A stretch of DNA of 64,000 bases, from the NCBI GenBank assembly GCA_046757925.1, contig JBHHZE010000008.1, positions 18,709 through 82,708 of the forward strand. Reading direction: 5' to 3'. The translations under genes and the position numbers were made by a program. This document shows, piece by piece, positions 8,548 through 19,821 of the stretch. The stretch comes from JAZDCZ01 sp046757925 (lineage in GTDB: Bacteria > Gemmatimonadota > Gemmatimonadetes > Gemmatimonadales > GWC2-71-9). Each line of letters starts with the position of its first letter. The stretch's first letter is position 1. A model generated the notes under the pieces. The model had not been told where the DNA came from. It saw only the letters and a program-made list of their open reading frames with translations, and did not search any database.

Positions 8548-9771
8548 GTGAGCAACACATCATTGGATCATCGTGAGCTTTACCGACTGCCGTGGAATCT
8601 CGCGGACAACGCCATTGCCTGGCTCGAGCCGACCGCCAAGTGCAACCTGGCCTGTGAGGGTTGCTATCATGCCAACATAAATGAACACAAGCCGCTGGAT
8701 GTGGTTGCGGCAGACCTGGATGTGTTCGAGCGATCCCGCACTATAGATGGTGTCTCCATTGCCGGTGGTGAGCCGCTCACGCACCCCAAGATAGTCGACA
8801 TTGTACGTATGGTAGCCGAGCGCGGCTGGAAACCGATCGTCAACACCAACGGGCTGGCGTTGAACGAGGAATTGCTCAGGGACATGAAGCGTGCCGGCCT
8901 GAAGGGCATGACGTTTCATGTCGACAGCAAACAGCACAGGCCGAAGTGGAAGAACAAGACGGAGCAGGAGCACAACGAGCTACGCCTACACTACGCGGAG
9001 ATGGTTGCACGCGTAGGTGGGCTGTCGTGTGCGTTCAATTCTACGGTATACGGGGACACGCTCGATACCGTACCGGATCTCATGGCTTGGGCACAGAAGC
9101 ACATCGATATTGTCCACGTCATGGTGTTTATTTGCTATCGCGAACCCACGCTCGAGGGCGACTTCGAGTACTACGCGGGTGGCCGCAGAGTCGATATGAG
9201 TGAGCTGGCGTACGGCGAACAGACAGGTAAGCAAATAGACATTGCGGCAACGGATGTTGTTGCGAAGATTAGGGAGCGCTATCCCGATTTCTCACCCTGC
9301 GCCTACCTCAACGGCACCGAAAGACCCGACTCCTTCAAGTGGTTGCTGTCGCTCCGCATGGGAACGGCGAACAGGATCTACGGATATCCCGGCCGCAAAT
9401 TCATCGAACTGGCTCAGACATCGCACCATCTCAAGACCGGTAAGTACATGGCGTACTCACCACCCTCCACGCTCAAGCGGGGGAGGTCGTTGATGTGGTT
9501 GTGGCCGTTCGACAAGGGCGTCCGGCGTTCGTTCCTGCGGGCGCTCAGAGATCCGGGCCTTCTGTTCAGGCGCGCTCATCTTCAATCGATCATGATCATC
9601 CAGCCGATCGATGTACTGCCCGACGGGCGTCAGAACATGTGCGACGGTTGTCCGGACATGACCGTATGGAATGGAGAACTAGCCTGGTCGTGTCGGCTGG
9701 AGGAATGCATTCACTTCGGGCAGTTCGTGCGGACGGTGAGGAAGGAGCGGGTACCTGCTTCGGTAAACTAG
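8548..9771 (+). CDS. Radical SAM enzyme with C-terminal cysteine cluster
   Basis: A 407-residue radical SAM protein. The [4Fe-4S]/SAM motif is CNLACEGC (Cx3Cx2C) near residue 30, followed by the SAM-binding VSIAGGEPLTHP near 70 and a TIM-barrel-like core. A second cysteine group near the C-terminus (CDGCPDM, then CRLEEC) could bind an auxiliary cluster. HpnH-like enzymes have a similar N-terminal arrangement, but hopanoid genes were not seen nearby. GTG 8548 is chosen for the GGAGGG site four bases upstream; the frame stays open to 8455. The next gene is a geranylgeranyl-reductase-like flavoprotein, suggesting a shared lipid or prenyl pathway. The substrate is unknown. Confidence 0.8.
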   Translation: MSNTSLDHRELYRLPWNLADNAIAWLEPTAKCNLACEGCYHANINEHKPLDVVAADLDVFERSRTIDGVSIAGGEPLTHPKIVDIVRMVAERGWKPIVNTNGLALNEELLRDMKRAGLKGMTFHVDSKQHRPKWKNKTEQEHNELRLHYAEMVARVGGLSCAFNSTVYGDTLDTVPDLMAWAQKHIDIVHVMVFICYREPTLEGDFEYYAGGRRVDMSELAYGEQTGKQIDIAATDVVAKIRERYPDFSPCAYLNGTERPDSFKWLLSLRMGTANRIYGYPGRKFIELAQTSHHLKTGKYMAYSPPSTLKRGRSLMWLWPFDKGVRRSFLRALRDPGLLFRRAHLQSIMIIQPIDVLPDGRQNMCDGCPDMTVWNGELAWSCRLEECIHFGQFVRTVRKERVPASVN

Positions 9772-9909
9772 GTGGATGGGCGGCTCACTAATTCATGATG
9801 AGCGGCCGGACGGTTGTAGTTTCTGGTGGGATGGCAAGTAGCGGGATCTTTGAGGAAGGACCGCGAATACAGTCGGCGGCGGCTAGGCCGCCAAGACGGA
9901 GCCAAAGAG

Positions 9910-11127
9910 GTGAAATCGAGGTACGACATCGTCATCGTCGGAGCCAGCATCGCCGGCTCGTGCTGTGCGATTGCTCTTGCGCCCGAGGGCTATCGTATCT
10001 TGCTCCTGGACGAAGCGCTATTCCCTCGCGACAAACCCTGCGGTGAAGGCATCATGCCGCAGGGCGTGGAGATTCTAGGAGAGTTCGGGCTCCTACCGGA
10101 CATCCTTGCTCACGGTGGAATGAAGGTTCGAGGGATGCGCTACTGGAACCGCCAAGGTGTAGTGGCGCAGGCCGATTTCCCTGCCAGCGTGAGCGGCACC
10201 TCCTTTGGCCTCGTCATGCGACGCTACCACTTGGACCACCTGCTTATCGAGAGGGCGGCTTCGTTCACCAATGTCACGGTTCGCCAGCGGTTCAAGGTGA
10301 CTGACGTGGTTGAAGAAGGCGGTGTACTCAAAGGGGTTAGCGGCCATCCCGTGGTTTCTCCAGACAGCTGCGAAGTGTTCCAGGCTCCCCTGACCATTGG
10401 AGCCGATGGGCGCCATTCCGTCTTTCACGCGGCGTGTGGGCTCACCAAGACCTATCTTCGGCGGAAGCGGTTCGGCGTGACGGGTCACCTGCAAGGGGTC
10501 GAAGGCATTGGTCCCTACGTTGAGGTGCTACCTCATCCCGACGGCGAGATCTATGTTGCTCCCAGCGGACAGGGTGTAACCCTCGTAGCCGTCCTGATTG
10601 AATCGAGGGCAATGCAGTCCTTCAAGGGCGATCTCGGTGGTCGGTACGTGCGCTTCCTGAGTGGCGTGGAGGGTTTCAGGGAGCGAATCTCGAAGAGCGA
10701 GTTGGTTCCGCCGGTGGCTGCTGTTGGGCCTCTAGGATTTACGATTGAGCCCTGCTATAGGTCTGGACTCCTTCTCATCGGCGACAGTGCCGGGTTCCTG
10801 GACCCGATCACGGGGGAGGGGATGACGCTTGCGCTGAAGAGCGTCTCGGCCGCCGTTCCCCTGATCAAGGAGGCTTTCGCCGTTGGGCATTTTGGCGTAG
10901 AACTCGGAGAGCGATATGCGCGAGCGCGCTTTCAGGTCATAGAGGATGTCTTTCGGTTTACTAACCTGCTTTTGCACCTCACACGCTACAAATCCGTCGC
11001 TGACCGAGCCGTTCGGCGGCTCAGCCATGATCAACGGTTGTTTCAGAAGCTCCTCGGCGTCGTCACCGGAAGCCACAGATACCGGGACATTTCCTTGGGT
11101 GAGAAAGCTGCACTGCTGATGGGATGA
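9910..11127 (+). CDS. FAD-dependent oxidoreductase, geranylgeranyl reductase family
   Basis: A 405-residue flavoprotein. It has an N-terminal FAD motif (YDIVIVGASIAGSCCAI), the family's early loop FPRDKPCGEGI and the second FAD motif LLIGDSAGFLDPITGEGM near residue 290. Members reduce C=C bonds of prenyl chains or hydroxylate aromatic and terpenoid substrates. The CGEG cysteine resembles that in geranylgeranyl reductases. GTG 9910 puts the FAD motif at the N-terminus and has GGAG upstream; the frame stays open to 9826. It is probably co-expressed with the upstream radical SAM gene. Quinone or membrane-lipid modification is a reasonable guess only. Confidence 0.8.
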   Translation: MKSRYDIVIVGASIAGSCCAIALAPEGYRILLLDEALFPRDKPCGEGIMPQGVEILGEFGLLPDILAHGGMKVRGMRYWNRQGVVAQADFPASVSGTSFGLVMRRYHLDHLLIERAASFTNVTVRQRFKVTDVVEEGGVLKGVSGHPVVSPDSCEVFQAPLTIGADGRHSVFHAACGLTKTYLRRKRFGVTGHLQGVEGIGPYVEVLPHPDGEIYVAPSGQGVTLVAVLIESRAMQSFKGDLGGRYVRFLSGVEGFRERISKSELVPPVAAVGPLGFTIEPCYRSGLLLIGDSAGFLDPITGEGMTLALKSVSAAVPLIKEAFAVGHFGVELGERYARARFQVIEDVFRFTNLLLHLTRYKSVADRAVRRLSHDQRLFQKLLGVVTGSHRYRDISLGEKAALLMG

Positions 11128-11408
11128 ACCGAGAGTATGTGTCACGTGACAACTCGCGGCCGGCCGTGCGTATCCAGAGGGCCCTGAGTGGTCTTGTGTT
11201 TGTAACAGGATTGGGGCGACGGCTGCAATCGGCGACGCTTGCGCTGTGGGTGGCTGGTCTATTCGCACCGGCGATGTTAGTGTTGCTTAAGCGTGTACGA
11301 GCGGAAGGCGTTGGATGTTCGATTTGGGCCTGTCCTACTGCGCATAGGGCAAACACACCCGTGCTATTGCCGAGAAACCCGCAAGGGCGATTGCGAGCGA
11401 TTGTGTGA
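11124..11408 (+). CDS. Hypothetical protein, doubtful
   Basis: A 94-residue ORF whose start overlaps the preceding stop as ATGA and whose stop overlaps the next start as GTGA. This is the only positive evidence for it. One hydrophobic stretch (ATLALWVAGLFAPAMLVLL) lies mid-protein. The Arg-rich remainder has no recognisable family and could be non-coding or decayed sequence like the hydrolase fragment that follows. Confidence 0.3.
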   Translation: MNREYVSRDNSRPAVRIQRALSGLVFVTGLGRRLQSATLALWVAGLFAPAMLVLLKRVRAEGVGCSIWACPTAHRANTPVLLPRNPQGRLRAIV

Positions 11409-11704
11409 TGTCAGTATTTGAAGTAGCCATAGCGGCACTCGCGCTAGCAGTCGTCGGACCGCAAGAACACGTTTCCTTTCCTACCCAGGATGGGGGAGTC
11501 GTCCACGCCGACCTATACGGACAAGGTGACCGGGGTGTCGTGTTGGCGCACGGGGGTCAGTTCACCAAGGAAAGCTGGACAACCCAGGCGCACACACTGG
11601 AGAACGCGGGATTCCGGACCCTGGCAATCGATTTCCGTGGGCGCGGCCAGTCGCGCGGAGGATCCATGTCTGGTGACGGCGGTACCGCTTGCGGCCGTCC
11701 TTGA
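11405..11704 (+). pseudogene. Truncated alpha/beta hydrolase
   Basis: The first 85 residues look like the start of an alpha/beta hydrolase: a hydrophobic N-terminus, beta strands, the oxyanion-region VVLAHGGQFTKESW and LAIDFRGRGQSRGG. Family members have 250-300 residues with a nucleophile GxSxG motif and a later His. Here the frame ends at residue 99 with an unrelated tail, and neither motif follows in any frame. The next gene's promoter begins at once. It is most simply a 3'-deleted remnant. Confidence 0.6.
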
Positions 11705-11720
11705 GGTCCAACCGACCTGA

Positions 11721-11764
11721 TTAAGGGATCCTTCATCTAGGATTCAGATCCGCTTAACGCGAGG
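11721..11764 (+). promoter_or_regulatory. 11-bp direct-repeat box upstream of the rrf2-nar operon
   Basis: Four half-sites TTAAG, TTCAT, TTCAG and TTAAC start at 11721, 11732, 11743 and 11754. The box ends 14 bp before the palindromic operator and about 50 bp before the regulator's ATG. Confidence 0.5.
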
Positions 11765-11778
11765 GGTGCATTGTTTGT

Positions 11779-11802
11779 GGACAATTCAGCCCCGAATTGT
11801 CC
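11779..11802. promoter_or_regulatory. Perfect palindromic operator in front of the Rrf2 regulator
   Basis: The arms GGACAATTC (11779-11787) and GAATTGTCC (11794-11802) are perfect inverted repeats separated by six bases. The site lies 11 bp before the ATG of an Rrf2-family repressor, the usual position for an autoregulatory operator overlapping the transcription start. Confidence 0.65.
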
Positions 11803-11813
11803 GAGACACCCGT

Positions 11814-12263
11814 ATGCGCCTGACACGGCAAAGCGAATATGCGCTCGTGGGCTTGGCTTTCCTCGCGGATCGTCGGAGTGGAACGTCTGTCGCGCTGGCG
11901 GAGATAGCCCGCGCCTGCAAGCTCCCCGAGACTTTCTTGGCCAAGATATTCCAAAAGCTTGCGCGTCACGGCCTCTTGGCTGCCGACCGTGGCCCGGGAC
12001 ACGGCTACTCGCTGGCACGTGATGCGACTGCGATCACGGTCCGCGAGATACTCGAGGCCAGTGAGGGGTCATCCCTGCTGGATACGTGCCTGTTTTGGGC
12101 CAATCATTGTTCCGAGAGTGATCCCTGCCCACTCCATTACCGGTTGAAGGAGCTTCATCCGGTGCTCGAGTCGGTGCTGGACGACCTGACCCTGGCCGGT
12201 TTCACCGCCGATTCCCCTAATCTCGTCAACCAATCTGTCGCGGGCGCTGAGGAAGAACCATGA
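11814..12263 (+). CDS. Rrf2-family transcriptional regulator (NsrR/IscR-like)
   Basis: A 149-residue DNA-binding protein. The winged helix-turn-helix starts at the N-terminus (MRLTRQSEYALVGLAFLA, then IARACKLPETFLAKIFQKL). Three cysteines in CLFWANHC and SDPC (C-x6-C-x5-C) match the Fe-S ligating region of IscR/NsrR proteins. With a nitrate reductase operon downstream, sensing nitric oxide or redox state is the best guess. ATG 11814 places the HTH at the usual distance; the frame stays open to 11766, through the palindrome. The stop overlaps the next ATG as ATGA, so it is the first gene of the nar operon. Confidence 0.85.
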   Translation: MRLTRQSEYALVGLAFLADRRSGTSVALAEIARACKLPETFLAKIFQKLARHGLLAADRGPGHGYSLARDATAITVREILEASEGSSLLDTCLFWANHCSESDPCPLHYRLKELHPVLESVLDDLTLAGFTADSPNLVNQSVAGAEEEP

Positions 12264-13114
12264 AACCCGTTGGTCGTCACGAGTGCTTCGGTGGCTTACT
12301 GCTTTTGCTCGTCCTTTCACCACTTGGCCAACGGTCGGTCGCGTTAGCGCAGAACGGCAGCGCGATTTTCGAGGCCAAGTGCAAGGTTTGCCACAGTACC
12401 GGATCCGACAGGCTGGTTGGCCCCGGATTGAAAGGGGTCACCGAGCGGCGAGCAGAGTCTTGGGTCAAGTCATTTATAACGGGTCCCGATGCGATGATCG
12501 CGAGCGGCGACTCCATCGCCACGCGGTTGGTTAGCGAGTATGTGGTGCAGATGCCGAACCTGGGGCTGTCGGACGCTGATGCGGAAGCGGTGATACGGTT
12601 TCTTGGAGGTGGGGAGGGAAGCGTCGATGAGACCGCAGGACAACCCGGCGACATCGAGCCGGCTACTGAAACACAGATCTTATTGGGTCAGAATCTGTTC
12701 CAAGGCAAGGCAAGGCTCACCAACGGCGGTCCGGCATGCAACTCGTGCCATGAAGTGACCAACGACGCTGTCATCGGCGGCGGAGTTCTCGCGCGGGAAC
12801 TCACTTCGGTGTTCTCGCGCCTGGGGGGACCCGGGGTGCGGGCGATACTCGGAAGCCCTCCGTTTCCCGTCATGCAACGTGCGTATCTCAACAGACCACT
12901 CACGGAAAACGAAGTAACCGCCCTGGTGGGCTTCCTCCAACGTGCCGATCAGGAGCAGGCGTTCCACCAGCCCCGCGACTACGGTACCAAACTATTCGCG
13001 GCCGGTGTGTTAGGTGCCGGCCTACTCCTCTTGCTCTATTCGCTGTTGTGGAGCAAGCGCAAAAAGGGATCGGTCAACCAGGCGATATACGACAGGCAGA
13101 TCAAAACCACGTGA
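12260..13114 (+). CDS. Membrane-anchored diheme cytochrome c of the nar operon
   Basis: A 284-residue protein with a cleavable or anchoring N-terminal signal, two class I cytochrome domains (CKVCH near residue 41, CNSCH near 161) and a C-terminal helix (LFAAGVLGAGLLLLLYSLL) with a basic cytoplasmic end. Conserved Met candidates follow each haem. A diheme cytochrome directly before narG is also found in Thermus nar operons (NarC), and a cytochrome c gene precedes nxrA in Nitrobacter. It may exchange electrons between NarI/quinone and periplasmic carriers. Confidence 0.8.
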   Translation: MKPVGRHECFGGLLLLLVLSPLGQRSVALAQNGSAIFEAKCKVCHSTGSDRLVGPGLKGVTERRAESWVKSFITGPDAMIASGDSIATRLVSEYVVQMPNLGLSDADAEAVIRFLGGGEGSVDETAGQPGDIEPATETQILLGQNLFQGKARLTNGGPACNSCHEVTNDAVIGGGVLARELTSVFSRLGGPGVRAILGSPPFPVMQRAYLNRPLTENEVTALVGFLQRADQEQAFHQPRDYGTKLFAAGVLGAGLLLLLYSLLWSKRKKGSVNQAIYDRQIKTT

Positions 13115-13146
13115 TTCACGACTAGTCAGCATTCAAGGGACCAAAT

Positions 13147-16100
13147 ATGGGTTGGATCAAAGACATCATTTCACCCGAGACCAGGAAGTGGGAGGAGTTT
13201 TATCGCAACCGGTTTCAGCACGACAGAATCGTACGCAGCACGCATGGCGTGAACTGCACTGGTGGTTGTTCCTGGCAGATCCATGTCAAGGACGGCATCG
13301 TAACGTGGGAGACGCAGCAATTGGACTATCCATTGTTGGAGGACTCTTTGCCACCTTACGAACCGCGCGGGTGCCAGCGGGGCATCTCGTACTCGTGGTA
13401 TTTGTACAGCCCGCTGCGCATAAAGTATCCCCTGGTTCGTAGCGCGTTGCTCGATGCCTACCGCGCCAAGAAGCGTCAGACGGGCGATCCCATGAAAGCG
13501 TGGAAAGCTCTCCAAGCAGACGAGGATGCCAGGCGTCGGTACCAGCAGGCGCGTGGGAAGGGCGGCTTCCGGAGAGCGAGCTGGGATGAGGTCATGGAGA
13601 TAATGGCCGTCGCCAATATCCATACTGCCGAAAAGTATGGTCCGGATCGTGTGATCGGGTTCAGCCCCATACCGGCGATGTCCATGCTGAGCTACGCGGC
13701 AGGTGGGCGATTCCTGCAACTGTTCGGGGGTGTGAACCTGAGCTTCTACGATTGGTACTGCGATCTCCCCACGGCGTTCCCCGAAATCTGGGGTGAGCAG
13801 ACGGACGTGTGCGAGAGCGCCGACTGGTACAATGCGAAGATGATAGCGGACATGGGTGCGTGCCTCAACATGACGCGGACTCCCGACTGTCATTTCTTCG
13901 CCGAATCACGTCATAACGGTACCAAGGCTGTGGTCTTTGCGCCGGACTTCAGCCAGGTATGCAAGTACGCCGATCAGTGGGTGCCACTGCATGCGGGAAG
14001 CGATGGCGCATTCTGGATGGCCACGACCCACGTGATCTTGAAGGAGTTCCACCACGAAAAGAAGACGCCGTATTTCATCGACTACGTCAAGCGGTACACT
14101 GACAGTCCCTATCTCGTAAAGCTCGAGGAAGAAGGCGATCACTATAGACCGGGCCGGTTGCTCCGCGCCTCGGAGATTCCGGAGTACAAGGATATCTCGA
14201 ACGGCGATTGGAAGTTCGTGAACATCGACGCGTTAACTGGAAAGTTCGTGGTGCCCAAGGGGAGCTCCGGATCCCGCTGGGATAAGAGCCAGGGCAACTG
14301 GAACATGAAGCTCGAGAATGCGGTCGACGATCGGCCGTACGAGCCGGTTCTCACACTGCTCGACAGATCACAAGACGTTGTGCAGGCGAGCTTGACCGAG
14401 TTCGGGCTCGACAAGACGGTATATCGCGGAGTACCGGTTATGCGAGTCGAAACTGCCGACGGCCCGGTGACCGTTACGACGGTCTACGATCTCACGATGG
14501 CTCAGTATGGCGTGGGCCGCGGTCTGCCTGGCGACTATCCGAATGACTACAGTGATAGAGACGCGGCGTACACGCCGGGGTGGCAGGAAATCTTCACGGG
14601 TGTGGCCGCCGACACGGTCATCCAGTTCGCCCGCGAGTGGGCCGGTACAGCCGAGGCCACGGGCGGCAAGTGCATGATCATCACAGGTGCAGGGATAAAC
14701 CACTGGTACCACGGCAACCTCATCTACCGGGCCGGCGCGATGGCATTGATGCTGACCGGTTGTGTCGGCAAGAATGGCGGTGGGCTCAACCATTACGTGG
14801 GCCAGGAGAAGCTGGCACCTATGGATTCATGGGGAGCGATCGCTTTCGGCAAGGACTGGCAGGCCGCCGTCCGACTACAACAGGCTCCTATTTGGCATTA
14901 CATCAATACCTGTCAGTACCGCTACGACGGACAATCCTCGAAATACAATACCGTTCCAGACAACGATGTGACTAGACAGCACACGGCGGATCAGATCTTC
15001 AAGGCGGTTCGTATGGGGTGGATGCCGTTCTACCCGCAGTTCGACCGGAATACCTTGTGGCTGTGTAAGGAGGCGGTCGACAGTGGCGCCGCTAACGATG
15101 ACGAGATCAAGCGGTACGTCCTCGATAAACTAAAGAACAAGGAACTCGGGTATTCGGTCAGCGACCCGGAGGCCGAGCACAACTTCCCACGTGTGTGGTA
15201 CATTTGGCGTGGCAACGCCATCATGGGAAGCATGAAGGGGCATGAGTATGCCCTCAAGCATTACCTCGGTACGCACCACAACACGATCGCCCAGGACTCG
15301 GAGGAGCGCACCGAGGAAGTGAAGTGGCACGATGTTGCGCCCATCGGGAAAATGGATCTCATTGTAGATCTCAATTTCCGAATGGACTCGTCGGCCTTGT
15401 ATTCCGACATAGTGCTGCCGGCCGCCTCGTGGTACGAAAAGGCCGATCTCAACAGTACCGACCTTCACTCGTTTATCCACCCACTCTCAGCCGCTATTGC
15501 GCCCGTATGGGAGTCGAAGACGGACTGGAACATCTTCCGTGACATCGCCAAGGCGACCAGCGAGGCTGCGAAGAAGTACTTTCCGGAACCGCAAAAGGAC
15601 ATTATCACCACTCCAATAGCACATGACTCCGCCGGGGAGATCTCCCAGCCGGTCATCAAGGATTGGTACCGCGGCGAGTGTGAAGCCGTGTTGGGTAAAA
15701 CGACGCACGATATGGTTGTCGTGGAGCGGGATTACACGCAGCTCTACGACAAGTTCATCAGTCTGGGTGGCCGGATCCGGACGTCCGGTCTGGGTGCACA
15801 TGGCAATCATTACGATTGTGCCGATGCCTACGACGAGATGGTCGTATCCAATCACTTCCCGGTGGAGCGTCCCAGCGGCAACGGGAGGGTATACCCGTCG
15901 TTGCGAGAAGACGAATGGGCCGCCAATGCCGTGCTGCACCTTTCGACGCTTACGAACGGTGTGCTAACGGTGCGTGCCTATAAGGATGCCGAGAGACGAA
16001 CCGGCTTGGAACTCGCCGACCTCGGAGCCGGCAGCGAGGACGTTCGCATTCGCTACGCGGACTTGCAGGCACAGCCACGTAGGTACAACACGTCTCCACT

Positions 16101-16767
16101 GTGGTCGGGTGTGATGAAGGGCGGTAGGGCCTACGCACCGTATACGTACAACGTGGAGAAGCTGGTGCCGTGGCGTACGTTGACAGGGCGCCAGCACTTC
16201 TATCTCGACCATGAGATGTACCTTGCGTATGGCGAGAACCTCCCGACATACAAGCCGTCTCCCAGACCGGAGGCATATGGCGATCTCAAAGAAACACTAA
16301 AGGATGGTGGTGCCAGGATCTTGAACTGTCTCACGCCCCATGGAAAGTGGCACATCCACTCTACGTATATGGAGAACCACCGGATGTTGACGCTTTCCAG
16401 GGGATGCGAGCCGGTTTGGTTGAGTGAAGTTGATGCTCAGGATCTTGGTATCCAGGACAACGACTGGGTGGAAGTTTACAACGATCACGGCGTCTACGCC
16501 GCCCGTGCGAGCGTCAGCGCTCGGATCCCCAAAGGCGTGTGCATCGTGTACCACGTTCCAGAGCGGACTGTCGGGATTCCCAAGTCCCAGGTACGTGGAG
16601 GTAAGAGGGCGGGGGGACACAACAGCTTCACGCGCATTCACCTGAAGCCCAATTTCCTCGCCGGCGGATACGGACAATTCACCTATCACTTCAACTATTG
16701 GGGGCCGATCGCTCCCAATCGCGACACCCATGTTGTAGTAAAGCGAATGGACAAGGTGGTGTTCTGA
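13147..16767 (+). CDS. narG: Respiratory nitrate reductase alpha subunit (Mo-bis-MGD)
   Basis: The 1206-residue catalytic subunit reducing nitrate to nitrite. The N-terminal [4Fe-4S] site has the NarG pattern HGVNCTGGCSW with its His ligand. The molybdenum Asp lies in FYDWYCDLP. Further family landmarks are GFSPIPAMSM, GAGINHWYH and LYSDIVLPAASWYEK. Length is close to E. coli NarG (1247). There is no Tat signal, so it faces the cytoplasm. Cytoplasmic-type nitrite oxidoreductases (NxrA of Nitrobacter) share these motifs, and the reaction direction cannot be decided from sequence. It is followed by narHJI and narK. Confidence 0.95.
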   Translation: MGWIKDIISPETRKWEEFYRNRFQHDRIVRSTHGVNCTGGCSWQIHVKDGIVTWETQQLDYPLLEDSLPPYEPRGCQRGISYSWYLYSPLRIKYPLVRSALLDAYRAKKRQTGDPMKAWKALQADEDARRRYQQARGKGGFRRASWDEVMEIMAVANIHTAEKYGPDRVIGFSPIPAMSMLSYAAGGRFLQLFGGVNLSFYDWYCDLPTAFPEIWGEQTDVCESADWYNAKMIADMGACLNMTRTPDCHFFAESRHNGTKAVVFAPDFSQVCKYADQWVPLHAGSDGAFWMATTHVILKEFHHEKKTPYFIDYVKRYTDSPYLVKLEEEGDHYRPGRLLRASEIPEYKDISNGDWKFVNIDALTGKFVVPKGSSGSRWDKSQGNWNMKLENAVDDRPYEPVLTLLDRSQDVVQASLTEFGLDKTVYRGVPVMRVETADGPVTVTTVYDLTMAQYGVGRGLPGDYPNDYSDRDAAYTPGWQEIFTGVAADTVIQFAREWAGTAEATGGKCMIITGAGINHWYHGNLIYRAGAMALMLTGCVGKNGGGLNHYVGQEKLAPMDSWGAIAFGKDWQAAVRLQQAPIWHYINTCQYRYDGQSSKYNTVPDNDVTRQHTADQIFKAVRMGWMPFYPQFDRNTLWLCKEAVDSGAANDDEIKRYVLDKLKNKELGYSVSDPEAEHNFPRVWYIWRGNAIMGSMKGHEYALKHYLGTHHNTIAQDSEERTEEVKWHDVAPIGKMDLIVDLNFRMDSSALYSDIVLPAASWYEKADLNSTDLHSFIHPLSAAIAPVWESKTDWNIFRDIAKATSEAAKKYFPEPQKDIITTPIAHDSAGEISQPVIKDWYRGECEAVLGKTTHDMVVVERDYTQLYDKFISLGGRIRTSGLGAHGNHYDCADAYDEMVVSNHFPVERPSGNGRVYPSLREDEWAANAVLHLSTLTNGVLTVRAYKDAERRTGLELADLGAGSEDVRIRYADLQAQPRRYNTSPLWSGVMKGGRAYAPYTYNVEKLVPWRTLTGRQHFYLDHEMYLAYGENLPTYKPSPRPEAYGDLKETLKDGGARILNCLTPHGKWHIHSTYMENHRMLTLSRGCEPVWLSEVDAQDLGIQDNDWVEVYNDHGVYAARASVSARIPKGVCIVYHVPERTVGIPKSQVRGGKRAGGHNSFTRIHLKPNFLAGGYGQFTYHFNYWGPIAPNRDTHVVVKRMDKVVF

Positions 16768-16805
16768 GATGGCTGAATCATTACGCGCGCGACTGGAGAC
16801 ATAAG

Positions 16806-18355
<1,550 letters not shown>

Positions 18356-18359
<4 letters not shown>

Positions 18360-19078
18360 TCATGGGCGCGCTAACTCACTACGAGCAACTCGCCCGCCTG
18401 TTTGACTACCCCGAGCGGGACTACCCCGCCCACGTAATGCAGGCCTGCGAGCTACTAGGTACACACTACCCCAGCGCAAAGGCCGAGCTCGCTTCCTTTG
18501 CGGATGCACTGCCAGCGGAAGGCGAAGTCCTGTCGCGTGAAGCGCTGGATACGGTTCAGGAAATCTTCACGAGATCCTTCGATGTACAGTCCATAACGAC
18601 CCTGGGGGTGGGATATGTCGTGTTTGGAGATGACTACAAGAGAGGAGAGCTACTCGTCAACCTGAGTCGGGAGTATGACGAGGCGGGGATCGAGTGTGGC
18701 ACCGAACTGCCGGACCATCTGCCGAACGTGCTGCGGCTGATCTCGAAGTGGCGGGATCGAGGCTTGGTATCGGAGTTCGTGGAAGAGATCCTGTATCCTG
18801 CGCTCGCAAGAATGCTAGAGGAGTTTGAGCCGCAACGCACCAGCCAGCGGGACGGGCTGTACAAGAAACACTACAAGACTCTCATCGAGTATTCGGCGAT
18901 GCACGGCACGATCTTCAGAAAACCACTGGCTGCGGTACTCGAGGTACTGAAACAAGACTTCAAGCTTACGGCGTGGAAACCACCAGAGCAGGACAATGAT
19001 TTTCTGCGTACGATTGGCCGCGAACTCGATATCGAGGCTACTGAGGGCCGACCGGCTCGGTCGGGGAGGATTTTGTGA
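18356..19078 (+). CDS. narJ: Nitrate reductase assembly chaperone
   Basis: A 240-residue TorD/NarJ-family chaperone needed to insert the molybdenum cofactor into NarG. It is predicted to be all-helical, with the family-typical YEQLARLFDYPE start and DHLPNVLRLISKW in the middle. ATG 18356 overlaps the narH stop; a second ATG three codons later is possible. The stop overlaps narI as GTGA. Its C-terminus is about as long as in E. coli NarJ. Confidence 0.9.
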
Positions 19079-19797
19079 ACGCGCTCAACACCGTACTGTT
19101 TGTAGTATTCCCATACGTGGCGGTCATAGTCTTCGTGTTGGGAGCGGCCTACCGGTATCGTCAAAAGGGGTTTACGGTTTCTTCACTGTCGTCGCAGTTC
19201 CTGGAGGACAAGAAGCTGTTCTGGGGCGTGGTCCCGTTTCACGTCGGGATCCTCGTGGTCTTGTTCGGACATCTGGTGGCGTTCTTGCTGCCGCGCGCGA
19301 CTCTGGCGTGGAACAGCATTCCAGCGCGTCTGATTGTGCTCGAAGTGAGCGCGTTCGTATTAGGGCTGAGCGTGCTCATCGGATTGGCGGCGCTCATGGC
19401 TCGAAGGATTACCAACCCACGGATCCGGGCCGTGACCACGCGGACCGATATCCTGATAGAGCTGCTCCTGCTGGCCCAAGTGGTTCTGGGATGTTGGATC
19501 GCACTTGGGTTTCGGTGGGGTTCATCGTGGTTTGCCGCAGACCTGTCACCCTACTTGTGGTCCCTTGTCAAACTGTCGCCGGAAACCGGGGCAGTATTCG
19601 CATTGCCGTGGGTCATCAAGCTCCACATAGTGGGTGCGTTTGCGATTCTATTCATGGTACCATTTTCACGGCTCGTGCACTTCGTCGTGGCGCCTCTGCA
19701 CTACATCGTGCGGCCCTACCAGCAGGTGATATGGAACTGGGATCGTAAAGCTGTTCGTGATCCTGGTGCACCGTGGATCAAGGTGCGTCCCGAATAG
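19075..19797 (+). CDS. narI: Nitrate reductase gamma subunit (cytochrome b)
   Basis: A 240-residue, five-helix cytochrome b that oxidises quinol and anchors NarGH. The two haem-b pairs are visible as FHVGILVVLFGHL (His-x9-His) and KLHIVGAFAILFMVPFSRLV followed by HF (His-x17-His). It starts at GTG 19075, overlapping narJ. Confidence 0.93.
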   Translation: MNALNTVLFVVFPYVAVIVFVLGAAYRYRQKGFTVSSLSSQFLEDKKLFWGVVPFHVGILVVLFGHLVAFLLPRATLAWNSIPARLIVLEVSAFVLGLSVLIGLAALMARRITNPRIRAVTTRTDILIELLLLAQVVLGCWIALGFRWGSSWFAADLSPYLWSLVKLSPETGAVFALPWVIKLHIVGAFAILFMVPFSRLVHFVVAPLHYIVRPYQQVIWNWDRKAVRDPGAPWIKVRPE

Positions 19798-19821
19798 TGA
19801 GAGCTAAACGGAAGTGATGAT

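Noticed and set aside
11124..11704. Mobile-element scar explaining the truncated hydrolase
   Set aside because: No transposase, terminal inverted repeats or target duplication was found around the break.
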